From JADFUZ01 sp034430415 (lineage in GTDB: Bacteria > Chloroflexota > Dehalococcoidia > GIF9 > AB-539-J10): DNA of 7,542 bases. Shown piece after piece: positions 1 to 5,648 of this stretch. The notes beneath the pieces are model-generated. The model saw only the letters and a list, made by a program, of their open reading frames with translations. It did not search any database and was not told the DNA's origin. Position 1 is the first letter of the stretch; each line of letters starts with the position of its first letter. The stretch lies in assembly GCA_034430415.1 (NCBI GenBank), contig DAOUEN010000030.1, positions 1 to 7,542 of the forward strand. Direction: 5' to 3'. The position numbers and the translations under genes are program-made.

Positions 1-443
1 GTGATGAGGGCGATGTCGAACTCGGTGCGCAGGGCATCCAGGAAATCCTCGGCATAGAGGATGAACGCTGCCGGGGCGTCGAAGAAGCGCAACCCCTTCT
101 TATTCCACTCGGCCCGCTGCTCTCTGTCTTTCCGGGCAATTCCCATCAGGTCGAAGAGATGGATGGCGAGCTCCACCTTGCGCCTCCGGTACGCGCCCTG
201 GAGGTCCCGAGACTCGGTGTCGAAGCCGGGGGTGGCGCCGGACTCCAGCAGCTCAATGTTGCGCCGCTTGACCTGCTCCAGCACTCTGCCGGTGAGAACA
301 GCGATCTCCCAGGGCTGGACGTTGGAGGCCGATGGCGAGCGATTGGCGACCTCCAGGATTTCCTCCAGTATCTTTCGGGGGACGGGATCGGGCCGGTAGC
401 CCCTGATGCTCTTTCTCGCGTGTATGGCTTCGATGACGTCCAA
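1..443 (-). CDS. Nitroreductase-family FMN flavoprotein, partial (3' end off left edge)
   Basis: Minus-strand reading from 443 gives 147 codons with no stop before the window edge, so the C-terminal part is missing. The N-terminus carries the family's FMN-phosphate signature: R10-K11-S12-x-R14 ('RKSIRGY'), followed by P-S-A-S-N-V-Q-P-W at about residues 37-45. That is the usual 'S.N.QPW' segment. Members are FMN-dependent NAD(P)H oxidoreductases that reduce nitro compounds, quinones or related substrates, usually as cytosolic dimers; the substrate here cannot be told. The chosen start is TTG at 443, because AGGGAG lies 7 nt upstream and the family homology begins directly after it (DVIEAIHARKSIRGY). 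An in-frame ATG at 524 would add 27 residues unlike the family and lies in the loop of a hairpin. The gene follows a DUF362 gene on the same strand, which suggests a shared redox role. Family call is firm; function is open. Confidence 0.88.
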   Translation of the reverse strand, partial: MDVIEAIHARKSIRGYRPDPVPRKILEEILEVANRSPSASNVQPWEIAVLTGRVLEQVKRRNIELLESGATPGFDTESRDLQGAYRRRKVELAIHLFDLMGIARKDREQRAEWNKKGLRFFDAPAAFILYAEDFLDALRTEFDIALI

Positions 444-450
444 AGGTCGG

Positions 451-456
451 CTCCCT
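451..456 (-). promoter_or_regulatory. Ribosome binding site deciding the TTG start of the nitroreductase
   Basis: On the minus strand AGGGAG is followed by 7 nt and then TTG (443-441). This is the only good Shine-Dalgarno match in front of the conserved N-terminus and supports TTG over the ATG at 524. Confidence 0.6.
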
Positions 457-497
457 GTCTTCGGTACCGCACCGCCTGCCGGGCACGGCGAAGCGAT

Positions 498-506
498 ATG
501 GTAGCA
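498..506 (-). promoter_or_regulatory. Possible extended -10 promoter for the nitroreductase gene
   Basis: The minus strand reads TGCTACCAT: a TG-n extension followed by TACCAT, which fits TAnnnT. Transcription would start near 491 and give a leader of about 48 nt ending in the AGGGAG ribosome binding site. I see no -35 match, as is common for extended -10 promoters. The 117-nt gap after the DUF362 gene leaves room for a separate promoter. The match is short and could be chance. Confidence 0.3.
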
Positions 507-515
507 GGGATAGGG

Positions 516-535
516 GGCCCGCATCAAACCGGGCC
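516..535 (-). terminator. Hairpin between DUF362 and nitroreductase genes, possible terminator or attenuator
   Basis: Two perfect 6-nt arms (GGCCCG and CGGGCC) enclose an 8-nt loop, starting 25 nt after the DUF362 stop codon. No T-run follows on either strand, so it is not a classical intrinsic terminator. It could slow or partly end transcription between the two genes, or protect the 3' end of the upstream message. Confidence 0.3.
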
Positions 536-560
536 TGAAAGAGAGACGCGCAGGGGGCCC

Positions 561-1796
561 CTAGCGCAGAAGAAGGGCAGCGGTCGACTCCCACCACCGG
601 CGGCGCGTCTCGTCGCGGCTGGCCCTTACCCTTGCCGGGTCGGCTCCGCAGGCCTCGCACAGGGCCTGGATGGCGGCGTCCTCGGTGGGCGCACAGCCGG
701 CGGCGTAGGCGCCGAGCCTCGCCAGTCCCTCAGAGCAGGTGCCCAGGACGGCGGTCTTGGCCGCGGCGGGTGGTTGAGAGGGGTTCCCCACAAGGATGCT
801 GAGCCCTTCTATGTCCCTCTCGTAGCCGGCGTTCTTGATGTGGCGGAGGGCGGTCACTATCTCGTGCACGCAGCCGCTGCAGAAGGAGCCGCCTTGAAGG
901 ACGCGGACGCCGGGGAAGCCCTCGAGGAAGGCGTCGAAGGCCGTCTTGAACTGCCGGCGGTGCTTCTCCAGGGGCTCGCCGAGGACCTCTATCTGCTCCA
1001 GGCCGGTCACGGCATCCTCCCGGCGGGTGAGGTAGTCCAGGTGCCGCACCCGGGCGACGGGCACTCCCATGAGCGAGCAGCCCACGATATCCGCCGCCAG
1101 AGGGTCGCTGCCGGCTATCACCAGGTCCAGCTGGCGGGCATCCTCAGGGTAGCGCCATAGCCCTTCCAGGGCGAGGATGGCGTCTATGACGGCGTAGGCG
1201 GGACGCAGCACCGACAGGAGGTCGATGATGGCCAGGTCCAGCCCCCGCCGGTGCCCCTCGCGCTTGGCCGCCCCGGGCTGGACGCCCCACATGTTCTTGA
1301 CGCTGATGGTGGCATTGGCCCTGATGTGGCTCTTGAGAACAGGGATGCTGACGATGACGTCGCAGTCGAGCATTGTCCTGGCTACCTTCACCCGGTCCAT
1401 GACCAGGGGTTGGGGTACGGCGACCTCCGCGACGGCGTCGCTGTTGAGGTAGCGCGTCTCAACTCCCAGCCTGCGGGCCACATCGGCAGTGCCCGATACC
1501 TCAAAGCACTCCTCGGTGCTGACGCTCTCGCCGTCGAAGCTGGCAATGGAGCCTTCCGCTATGACCACCGACGCCGGCCCCATGTCGAGCACCATCCTGG
1601 TGACGGCCTCGGTGACGCGGGCATCGGTCACGATGCCGGTGCCCGAGGGCTGCGGCTGGCACAGGTTGGGTTTCACCACCACCCTGGAGTCGCTCTTAAT
1701 CAGCTCCTCCAGGCCGCCGGCAAGGCCGATCGCCCGGCGCACAGCGCCGTCGACATCGCCCGCCTGTACCTGTGAAATCGCCACTCTCTGTTTCAT
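561..1796 (-). CDS. DUF362 domain protein with C-terminal cysteine cluster
   Basis: The 411-residue protein matches the DUF362 family: V-K-P-N-L at 41-45, an E-G-S near 81-83, 'VLKSH' at 153-157 followed by 'SVKNMWG' at 165-171, and 'GSDPLAADIVG' at 229-239. DUF362 proteins have no settled biochemical role and are often tied to Fe-S or ferredoxin modules. Here no ferredoxin domain is fused. Instead the last third holds six cysteines: C306 and C309 in 'FCSGC', C354 in 'GTCSEG', C368 in 'AAGCAP', and C380/C383 in 'LCEAC'. These could bind an Fe-S cluster or metal, which is inference. No signal peptide or membrane segment is seen, so it is probably cytosolic. The ATG start has GGGAGG 7 nt upstream. 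It lies 61 nt after the yjbQ-like gene, where I see no promoter, so the two are probably co-transcribed. The nitroreductase follows. Family call is strong; function unknown. Confidence 0.9.
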   Translation of the reverse strand: MKQRVAISQVQAGDVDGAVRRAIGLAGGLEELIKSDSRVVVKPNLCQPQPSGTGIVTDARVTEAVTRMVLDMGPASVVIAEGSIASFDGESVSTEECFEVSGTADVARRLGVETRYLNSDAVAEVAVPQPLVMDRVKVARTMLDCDVIVSIPVLKSHIRANATISVKNMWGVQPGAAKREGHRRGLDLAIIDLLSVLRPAYAVIDAILALEGLWRYPEDARQLDLVIAGSDPLAADIVGCSLMGVPVARVRHLDYLTRREDAVTGLEQIEVLGEPLEKHRRQFKTAFDAFLEGFPGVRVLQGGSFCSGCVHEIVTALRHIKNAGYERDIEGLSILVGNPSQPPAAAKTAVLGTCSEGLARLGAYAAGCAPTEDAAIQALCEACGADPARVRASRDETRRRWWESTAALLLR

Positions 1797-1857
1797 CGGT
1801 TCGCCTCCCGGGGAACTTTCACCGTGCCGGCTCTGCGTTGAAGGAGCCCCGGCAGCC

Positions 1858-2271
1858 TCACTCGCCGACCGCCTTGACCAGGACCCTCTTCCTCCGCTGG
1901 CCGTCGAACTCGGCGTAGTATATCTGCTGCCAGGGACCGAAGTCCAACCTGCCCTGGGTTACGGGGACGATGACCTCGTGGTGAATCAACAGGCTCTTCA
2001 GGTGAGCGTCCCCGTTAGCTTCGCCGGTGGCATGGTGCTTGTAGTCGGGGCGGAATGGCGCCAGCTTCTCCAGCCATTCGTCGATATCGGCTATCAGCCC
2101 CGGTTCGGCGTCGTTCACATAGACGCCGGCGGTGATATGCATGGCCGAGACGAGGACGAAACCCTCCGTTATGCCACTGCGATTCACCACGTCTCTTACC
2201 TGCTCGGTGATGTTGATGTAGTCGTGAAGCTCCCGGGTATGGAACCACAGGTACTCAGTCAGCGATTTCAT
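1858..2271 (-). CDS. yjbQ: YjbQ / UPF0047 family protein (secondary thiamine-phosphate synthase type)
   Basis: At 137 residues it has the usual length of the family. Recognisable features are 'HITAG' at 45-49 (family pattern H-[TSI]-[TS]-A), 'NDAEPGL' at 53-59, 'YKHH' at 77-80, 'GDAHLKSLL' at 87-95, then 'PVTQGRLDFGPWQQIYYAEFDG' in parts at 103-124 and the terminal 'KRVLVK..GE'. E. coli YjbQ shows weak thiamine-phosphate synthase activity, which gave the family its name; the physiological role is not settled, and no thiamine gene is nearby here. It is a small cytosolic protein; family structures form trimers with a metal-binding site built from conserved histidines. The ATG is preceded by GGAGGT at 5 nt spacing. 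It is first in the minus-strand block and divergent from the helicase. Family call is very secure, in vivo reaction is not. Confidence 0.93.
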   Translation of the reverse strand: MKSLTEYLWFHTRELHDYINITEQVRDVVNRSGITEGFVLVSAMHITAGVYVNDAEPGLIADIDEWLEKLAPFRPDYKHHATGEANGDAHLKSLLIHHEVIVPVTQGRLDFGPWQQIYYAEFDGQRRKRVLVKAVGE

Positions 2272-2288
2272 AGCTTACCTCCGGCTAT

Positions 2289-2294
2289 ATTGTA
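2289..2294 (-). promoter_or_regulatory. -10 element of the yjbQ promoter
   Basis: The minus strand reads TACAAT. A start 7 nt downstream falls at 2282, so the message would begin with GGAGGTAAGCT directly before the ATG: an 11-nt leader made up almost wholly of the ribosome binding site. There is no clear -35; that zone (about 2312-2317) lies in the inverted repeat at 2314-2338. Confidence 0.5.
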
Positions 2295-2313
2295 CACCAG
2301 TGGCGGGGCATCG

Positions 2314-2338
2314 GCGCCAGGGCCTGCCGGCCCGGCGC
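2314..2338. repeat. GC-rich inverted repeat between divergent promoters, candidate operator
   Basis: GCGCC-A-GGGCC, a 4-nt centre TGCC, then GGCCC-GGCGC. All ten base pairs match, with one unpaired A at 2319. The centre lies between the two -10 elements, and the arms cover the expected -35 zones of both the yjbQ promoter (about 2312-2317) and the helicase promoter (about 2320-2325). This is the layout expected of a shared operator. It could also form a hairpin by chance in GC-rich DNA, and no matching regulator is seen in the window. Confidence 0.4.
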
Positions 2339-2339
2339 G

Positions 2340-2348
2340 TGCTAGAAT
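2340..2348 (+). promoter_or_regulatory. Extended -10 promoter of the helicase gene, probably leaderless
   Basis: TGCTAGAAT is a TG-n-TAGAAT extended -10. The start expected 7 nt after its last base is 2355, exactly the first base of the in-frame GTG. No Shine-Dalgarno sequence is possible or present between them. The simplest reading is a leaderless mRNA that begins with the start codon. Confidence 0.55.
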
Positions 2349-2354
2349 TGTGCT

Positions 2355-4394
2355 GTGGCCGGAATGGAAGAAGACACGCGGTCGTGGCTCGGAGACCTGA
2401 ACGCGCGGCAGCTCGAGGCGGTGACCCACGGCGACGGACCGCTGCTGGTCGTCGCCGGAGCGGGCACCGGCAAGACCAGGACGCTGGCCTACAGGGTGGC
2501 ATATCTGATGTCGCAGGGCATCAAGCCCGAGCGCATCCTGCTGTTGACCTTCACCCGCCGCGGCGCCGAGGAGATGCTCAAGCGTGCTCCCTCGGCAGCC
2601 TCGGGCCGGACCGGGGCGGTGAACCGTGTCTGGGGAGGCACCTTCCACGCCTTCGCCAACCGCATCCTGAGGATATACGCCCAGTCGGCCGGGCTTTCTC
2701 CCGAGTTCAGCATCATTGACCGCGCCGATGCGGAGGACTTCCTCAACGTTGTCCGCACCCAGATGTCTCTTTCCAGCAAGGACAGGCGCTTTCCCCGCAA
2801 GGCCACCTGCCTGGACATATACTCCCGCCGCATCAACGGAGACGAGGACCTGGAGTTGGTGCTGAAGAAGAACTTTCCCTGGTGCCTGACGTGGCGGGAC
2901 GAGTTGACCGCCCTGTTCCGCGCTTACGTTGAACGCAAGCAGAAGCAGCAGGTCCTGGACTACGACGACCTCCTGCTGTACCTGTACTACCTGCTGGAGG
3001 ACGAACATCTGGGGGACTCGGTGGGGGGACGATTCGACCATATCCTGGTGGACGAGTACCAGGACACCAACCGCATTCAGGCGGGCATCCTGGCGAGGAT
3101 GCGGCGTCAGAACAAGAACCTGATGGTGGTCGGGGACGACGCCCAGAGCATCTACAGCTTCCGATGTGCCACCGTGCGCAATATGCTGGACTTCCCGGTG
3201 CAGTTCCCGGGAACGAGGGTGGTCACACTGGACCAGAACTACCGCTCGTACGAGCCCATACTGGAGACCACCAACCACGTTGTGGCCCAGGCGCGTGAGC
3301 GGTACTCCAAGGAGCTGTGGTCCAGCCGCCGGGGCGGCCAGCGCCCGCAGCTAATCACCTGCTCGGACGAGGACCACGAGGACGAGGCAGTTATCCGCCG
3401 GGTGCTGGAGCACTACGAGCAGGGGGTCCCGCTGCGGCGGCAGGCCGTTCTCTTCCGCGCGGCGTCCTACTCGGCATCGCTGGAACTGGCGTTGACGCGT
3501 AAGAATATCCCGTTTCACAAGTACGGAGGGCTGCGCTTCCTGGAAGCGGCACATATCAAGGATGTCATCAGCATTCTGCGGATCCTGGAGAACCCGCGCG
3601 ATGAGATCGCCTGGTTCAGGATATTGCAGTTGCTCAACGGCGTGGGTTCGGCCACAGCAGCGGCTGCGTTCGAGCATGTTGCCAGCAGCGGCTACAAGCC
3701 TGCATCCATTGCCACCTTCAAGGCCCCGGCGGCGGCGCGGGACGAGATATCCCAGCTAGCCCTGCTGGTACAGGACATGGCGGGGATGAAGGACGAGGGG
3801 CCTTCCGTCCAGATCGAGAGGATACGCCGTTTCTATGCTCCTCTGCTGAGGCGGAACTACGAGAATCCCGAGCCGAGGGAGAGAGATATCGAGCACCTGG
3901 AGCAGCTTGCCACCGGCTATACGTCGCGCCGGCGCTTTCTCGACGACCTGGTTCTGGACCCGCCGGTATCGACGGGCGACCTTGCCGGGCCTCCCATCAA
4001 GGACGAGGACTGGCTGGTGCTTTCCACCATTCACTCGGCTAAGGGCCTGGAGTGGGATGCGGTCTATCTGATTCACGCCGCCGACGGCTGCCTGCCCTCG
4101 GACATGTCCACGGGCAGCGACGCAGAGATAGACGAGGAGCTGAGGCTGGCCTACGTGGCCATGACACGGGCGCGCGACTTCCTCTATGTCCTGTGGCCGG
4201 TGCGCTTCTACGCCACGGCCGGCGGGCTGTCGGACCGGCACAGCTACGCCCAGCGCAGCCGCTTCTTCACCCCGCAAGTGGTGAGTACCATGGAGGAGAT
4301 GAGCTGGGGTGAGGCAGAGGGCGAGGGAGACAGGTCCTTCTCGCTGGAGCCCGCGGAGGACATCTCCGCCCGCATCCGTGACATCTGGAACTGA
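2355..4394 (+). CDS. UvrD/Rep-type superfamily 1A DNA helicase
   Basis: The 679-residue protein has the full SF1A motif set: Q motif 'LNARQLEAV' at 15-23; Walker A 'AGAGTGKT' at 34-41; motif Ia 'TFTRRGAEEM' at 65-74; Ib 'GTFHAF' at 95-100; Walker B/II 'DEYQDT' near 233; III 'GDDAQSIYSFR' near 260; IV 'LDQNYRS' near 292; V 'STIHSAKGLEWD' near 557; VI 'LAYVAMTRARD' near 598. It should be an ATP-driven 3'-5' DNA translocase or helicase in repair or replication restart. It differs from typical PcrA/UvrD: motif Ia has R-R-G where 'N-K-A' is usual, and only about 70 residues follow motif VI with no recognisable Tudor-like tail, so uvrD or pcrA is not asserted. Start: GTG at 2355 fits the promoter as a leaderless start; ATG at 2364 is the alternative and lacks a good ribosome binding site. 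No nuclease domain is seen, so it is not AddA/RecB-like. Confidence 0.92.
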   Translation: MAGMEEDTRSWLGDLNARQLEAVTHGDGPLLVVAGAGTGKTRTLAYRVAYLMSQGIKPERILLLTFTRRGAEEMLKRAPSAASGRTGAVNRVWGGTFHAFANRILRIYAQSAGLSPEFSIIDRADAEDFLNVVRTQMSLSSKDRRFPRKATCLDIYSRRINGDEDLELVLKKNFPWCLTWRDELTALFRAYVERKQKQQVLDYDDLLLYLYYLLEDEHLGDSVGGRFDHILVDEYQDTNRIQAGILARMRRQNKNLMVVGDDAQSIYSFRCATVRNMLDFPVQFPGTRVVTLDQNYRSYEPILETTNHVVAQARERYSKELWSSRRGGQRPQLITCSDEDHEDEAVIRRVLEHYEQGVPLRRQAVLFRAASYSASLELALTRKNIPFHKYGGLRFLEAAHIKDVISILRILENPRDEIAWFRILQLLNGVGSATAAAAFEHVASSGYKPASIATFKAPAAARDEISQLALLVQDMAGMKDEGPSVQIERIRRFYAPLLRRNYENPEPRERDIEHLEQLATGYTSRRRFLDDLVLDPPVSTGDLAGPPIKDEDWLVLSTIHSAKGLEWDAVYLIHAADGCLPSDMSTGSDAEIDEELRLAYVAMTRARDFLYVLWPVRFYATAGGLSDRHSYAQRSRFFTPQVVSTMEEMSWGEAEGEGDRSFSLEPAEDISARIRDIWN

Positions 4395-4464
4395 GATCCG
4401 GCGGCCCGGGCTGGCGGGAGGTTGAGGTGGCGGGAGAAGACAGCCGTGCGGCCGATGGGGCATG

Positions 4465-4473
4465 TGCTATAAT
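4465..4473 (+). promoter_or_regulatory. Extended -10 promoter of the DUF6941-like gene
   Basis: TGCTATAAT is a perfect TATAAT with a TG-n extension, lying 71 nt after the helicase stop. Transcription is predicted near 4480, with a leader of about 41 nt. The -35 zone (about 4445-4450) does not match consensus, as expected for an extended -10 type. It shares the core TGCTA-AAT with the helicase promoter (G in place of T at the third -10 base). Confidence 0.6.
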
Positions 4474-4482
4474 CAGCGGAGT

Positions 4483-4509
4483 TGACGGCAGGCAGCGCGG
4501 GAGCCGTCA
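4483..4509 (+). promoter_or_regulatory. 5'-leader stem-loop abutting the ribosome binding site
   Basis: TGACGGC and GCCGTCA form a perfect 7-bp stem around a 13-nt loop. It begins about 3 nt after the predicted transcription start, and its last base is the first A of AGGAGGAG. Such a hairpin could protect the 5' end or limit access to the ribosome binding site. A role is inference; a 7-bp match in a 41-nt leader can arise by chance. Confidence 0.4.
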
Positions 4510-4516
4510 GGAGGAG
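4510..4516 (+). promoter_or_regulatory. Ribosome binding site deciding the ATG start at 4521
   Basis: GGAGGAG lies 4 nt before ATG at 4521. It rules out the upstream in-frame TTG at 4482, which sits only 2 nt after the predicted transcription start, has no ribosome binding site, and would add 13 residues encoded by the hairpin. Confidence 0.7.
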
Positions 4517-4520
4517 AGCT

Positions 4521-5018
4521 ATGGCAGCAGACATGCCGCTGGAACAGGGTCCGTATCTGGTAGCCGCCTGTCTCTGCGAGAGGGTACTGGACGAAAAGGA
4601 TGGCGTGAAATCGGCCATCCGCTTTGTCGACCGCATCACGCGCACCATGGTTGGCCCCAGCCCGGCGAAGGAGATGGAGCCTTTCGAGTATCCCCTGACG
4701 CTGCTGATCAAGTTGAAGTCAGGGTGGGCGCGGGGGGCCTACGACCTTCAAATCAGGCTGGTGAAGCCTTCCGGCGAGAGCCCCACGCCCTTCCAGCGGA
4801 CGATATACCTCGAGGGGGAGGAGGACCGCAGCACAGACGTGGTGGTCAACATGCGGATGAAGTTCGATACGCCGGGGGTGCACTGGTTTGATGTGTATCT
4901 GGGTGAGCTGTGCATGACCAGGATACCGCTCAGGATCGTGTACATACCCCAGGTGAGGCAAGTCCGCCGCCCGGGAGAAGGGCAAGCTCCGGACCAGCCC
5001 CCTCCCGCCGCCGGCTGA
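4521..5018 (+). CDS. Small DUF6941-like protein of unknown function
   Basis: This is a 165-residue soluble protein with no signal peptide or membrane segment. The opening 'PYLVAACLCERVLDEKDGVKSAI' in parts, then 'FVDRI', resembles the DUF6941 pattern, in which a short strand with a cysteine-containing 'C..V' segment leads to 'G.FD.I'. The middle alternates hydrophobic and polar residues as in a beta-sandwich ('LTLLIKLKSG', 'YDLQIRLVKPSG'), and the end of the fold reads 'GVHWFDVYLGELCMTRIPLRIVYI' in parts. The last 20 or so residues are rich in R, P, G and Q and look disordered. No catalytic motif is visible. I place it in DUF6941 from memory of the pattern, so treat the name as probable. It follows the helicase by 126 nt but has its own strong promoter, so a functional link with the helicase is not implied. 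Confidence 0.72.
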   Translation: MAADMPLEQGPYLVAACLCERVLDEKDGVKSAIRFVDRITRTMVGPSPAKEMEPFEYPLTLLIKLKSGWARGAYDLQIRLVKPSGESPTPFQRTIYLEGEEDRSTDVVVNMRMKFDTPGVHWFDVYLGELCMTRIPLRIVYIPQVRQVRRPGEGQAPDQPPPAAG

Positions 5019-5041
5019 CCGGCAGCCCGGGGAGTCCGCCG

Positions 5042-5059
5042 CCCGGCTCTACAGCCGGG
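5042..5059. terminator. Hairpin between convergent genes, possible bidirectional terminator
   Basis: CCCGGCT and AGCCGGG form a perfect 7-bp stem around a 4-nt loop (CTAC). The loop contains the stop codon of the kinase-like gene on the minus strand, and the stem lies 23 nt after the stop of the DUF6941-like gene on the plus strand. Its place between convergent genes suits a shared terminator, but there is no T-run on either side, so termination would need help from Rho or be inefficient. Confidence 0.4.
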
Positions 5060-5618
5060 TAGGCAGGAGTTCTTCGTCTGATATCAGCCTGTCGAGTGCC
5101 CGGTGCAGGTCGTCAAGCGTGCCATCGTTGGCCAGGGAGTAATCTGCCGTGGAGCAGGCTTCGCTGATGTGGAATAGCCCTTCCTCCGCGTCGTCCTGGC
5201 GGATGAACTGCTCGTACGTGTGGGGGTCTCTCTCCTCGCCGCGTTCACGCATCCTGCCGTAGCGGACACGCGGATCGGTGACATAGACGTGAATCAGGAT
5301 GAAGTCTTCGCCGAAGGCGTTTTTCAGTATGGCGACATCCTCGAGCGACCGAATTCCGCTTATTGCGGCGAAGTCCCATCCGTTGTGGCGTATCCGCTCC
5401 GCTATCAGCCTTATGAAACAGCCCCTGCCCGAGCGGCGGAAGTACCGCTCCGAGATAGTCTGGAGGTTGGCCCTGGTGGGCTCCAGGCCTTCCGTGGCGG
5501 CGATTTCCCTTACCATATCGCCGCTTGACAGGAGAGGCACTCCGTAGCGGCTATGGACGTGCTTCGTCACCTCGTCCTTCCCCGACCCGTTCTGTCCCAC
5601 AGCGCCGATGACTTTCAA
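5049..5618 (-). CDS. UPF0200-like P-loop kinase (nucleotide or dephospho-CoA kinase fold)
   Basis: The 189-residue protein has an N-terminal P-loop G8-x-x-G-x-G-K14-D15 ('GQNGSGKDE'), 'SSGDMVRE' at 31-38, the 'GLEPTRANLQ' segment at 44-53, 'GIRSLEDV' at 88-95, an arginine-rich lid 'RYGRMRERGEERD' at 119-131, and 'FIRQDDAEE' at 138-146. This order matches the UPF0200 family known from archaea, whose fold is that of nucleoside monophosphate and dephospho-CoA kinases. The substrate is unknown. The P-loop has aspartate after the lysine where Ser/Thr is usual; GKD also occurs in phage-type dNMP kinases and phosphomevalonate kinase, so activity is not excluded. The start is TTG at 5618 with AGGAG 7 nt upstream. 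It lies 30 nt after the permease gene on the same strand and is probably in one operon with it. It is cytosolic. Fold call is strong; exact reaction is open. Confidence 0.85.
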   Translation of the reverse strand: MKVIGAVGQNGSGKDEVTKHVHSRYGVPLLSSGDMVREIAATEGLEPTRANLQTISERYFRRSGRGCFIRLIAERIRHNGWDFAAISGIRSLEDVAILKNAFGEDFILIHVYVTDPRVRYGRMRERGEERDPHTYEQFIRQDDAEEGLFHISEACSTADYSLANDGTLDDLHRALDRLISDEELLPTRL

Positions 5619-5625
5619 GGGATTT

Positions 5626-5630
5626 CTCCT
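5626..5630 (-). promoter_or_regulatory. Ribosome binding site for the TTG start of the kinase-like gene
   Basis: On the minus strand AGGAG stands 7 nt before TTG (5618-5616), and the P-loop begins 8 residues in, as expected for a complete N-terminus. The site lies 19 nt after the permease stop codon. Confidence 0.65.
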
Positions 5631-5648
5631 ACGGGCTCTCCGTTGTCG

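Noticed and set aside
522..524. In-frame ATG as start of the nitroreductase
   Set aside because: It would add 27 residues that do not resemble the family, has no good ribosome binding site, lies in a hairpin loop and upstream of the candidate promoter.
159..1160. Long plus-strand open frame opposite the nitroreductase and DUF362 genes
   Set aside because: Antisense shadow of GC-rich coding DNA: the minus-strand frames show clear family motifs, and this product is low-complexity with no recognisable domain.
1826..1853. Imperfect hairpin between the yjbQ-like and DUF362 genes
   Set aside because: Eight pairs with a 2-nt bulge and a 10-nt loop, no T-run, and of the kind expected by chance in GC-rich DNA.
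1489..2400. Plus-strand open frame running across DUF362, yjbQ and the divergent promoter region
   Set aside because: It crosses two well-supported minus-strand genes and a promoter region, and its product matches no family pattern.
2268..3278. 336-codon minus-strand open frame opposite the helicase
   Set aside because: Antisense shadow. The helicase motifs on the plus strand are unambiguous, and this frame would also overlap the promoter region and the yjbQ start.
4482..4487. TTGACG as a -35 box or as a TTG start codon
   Set aside because: No -10 match lies 16-18 nt downstream, and as a start codon it has no ribosome binding site, while ATG at 4521 has an excellent one.
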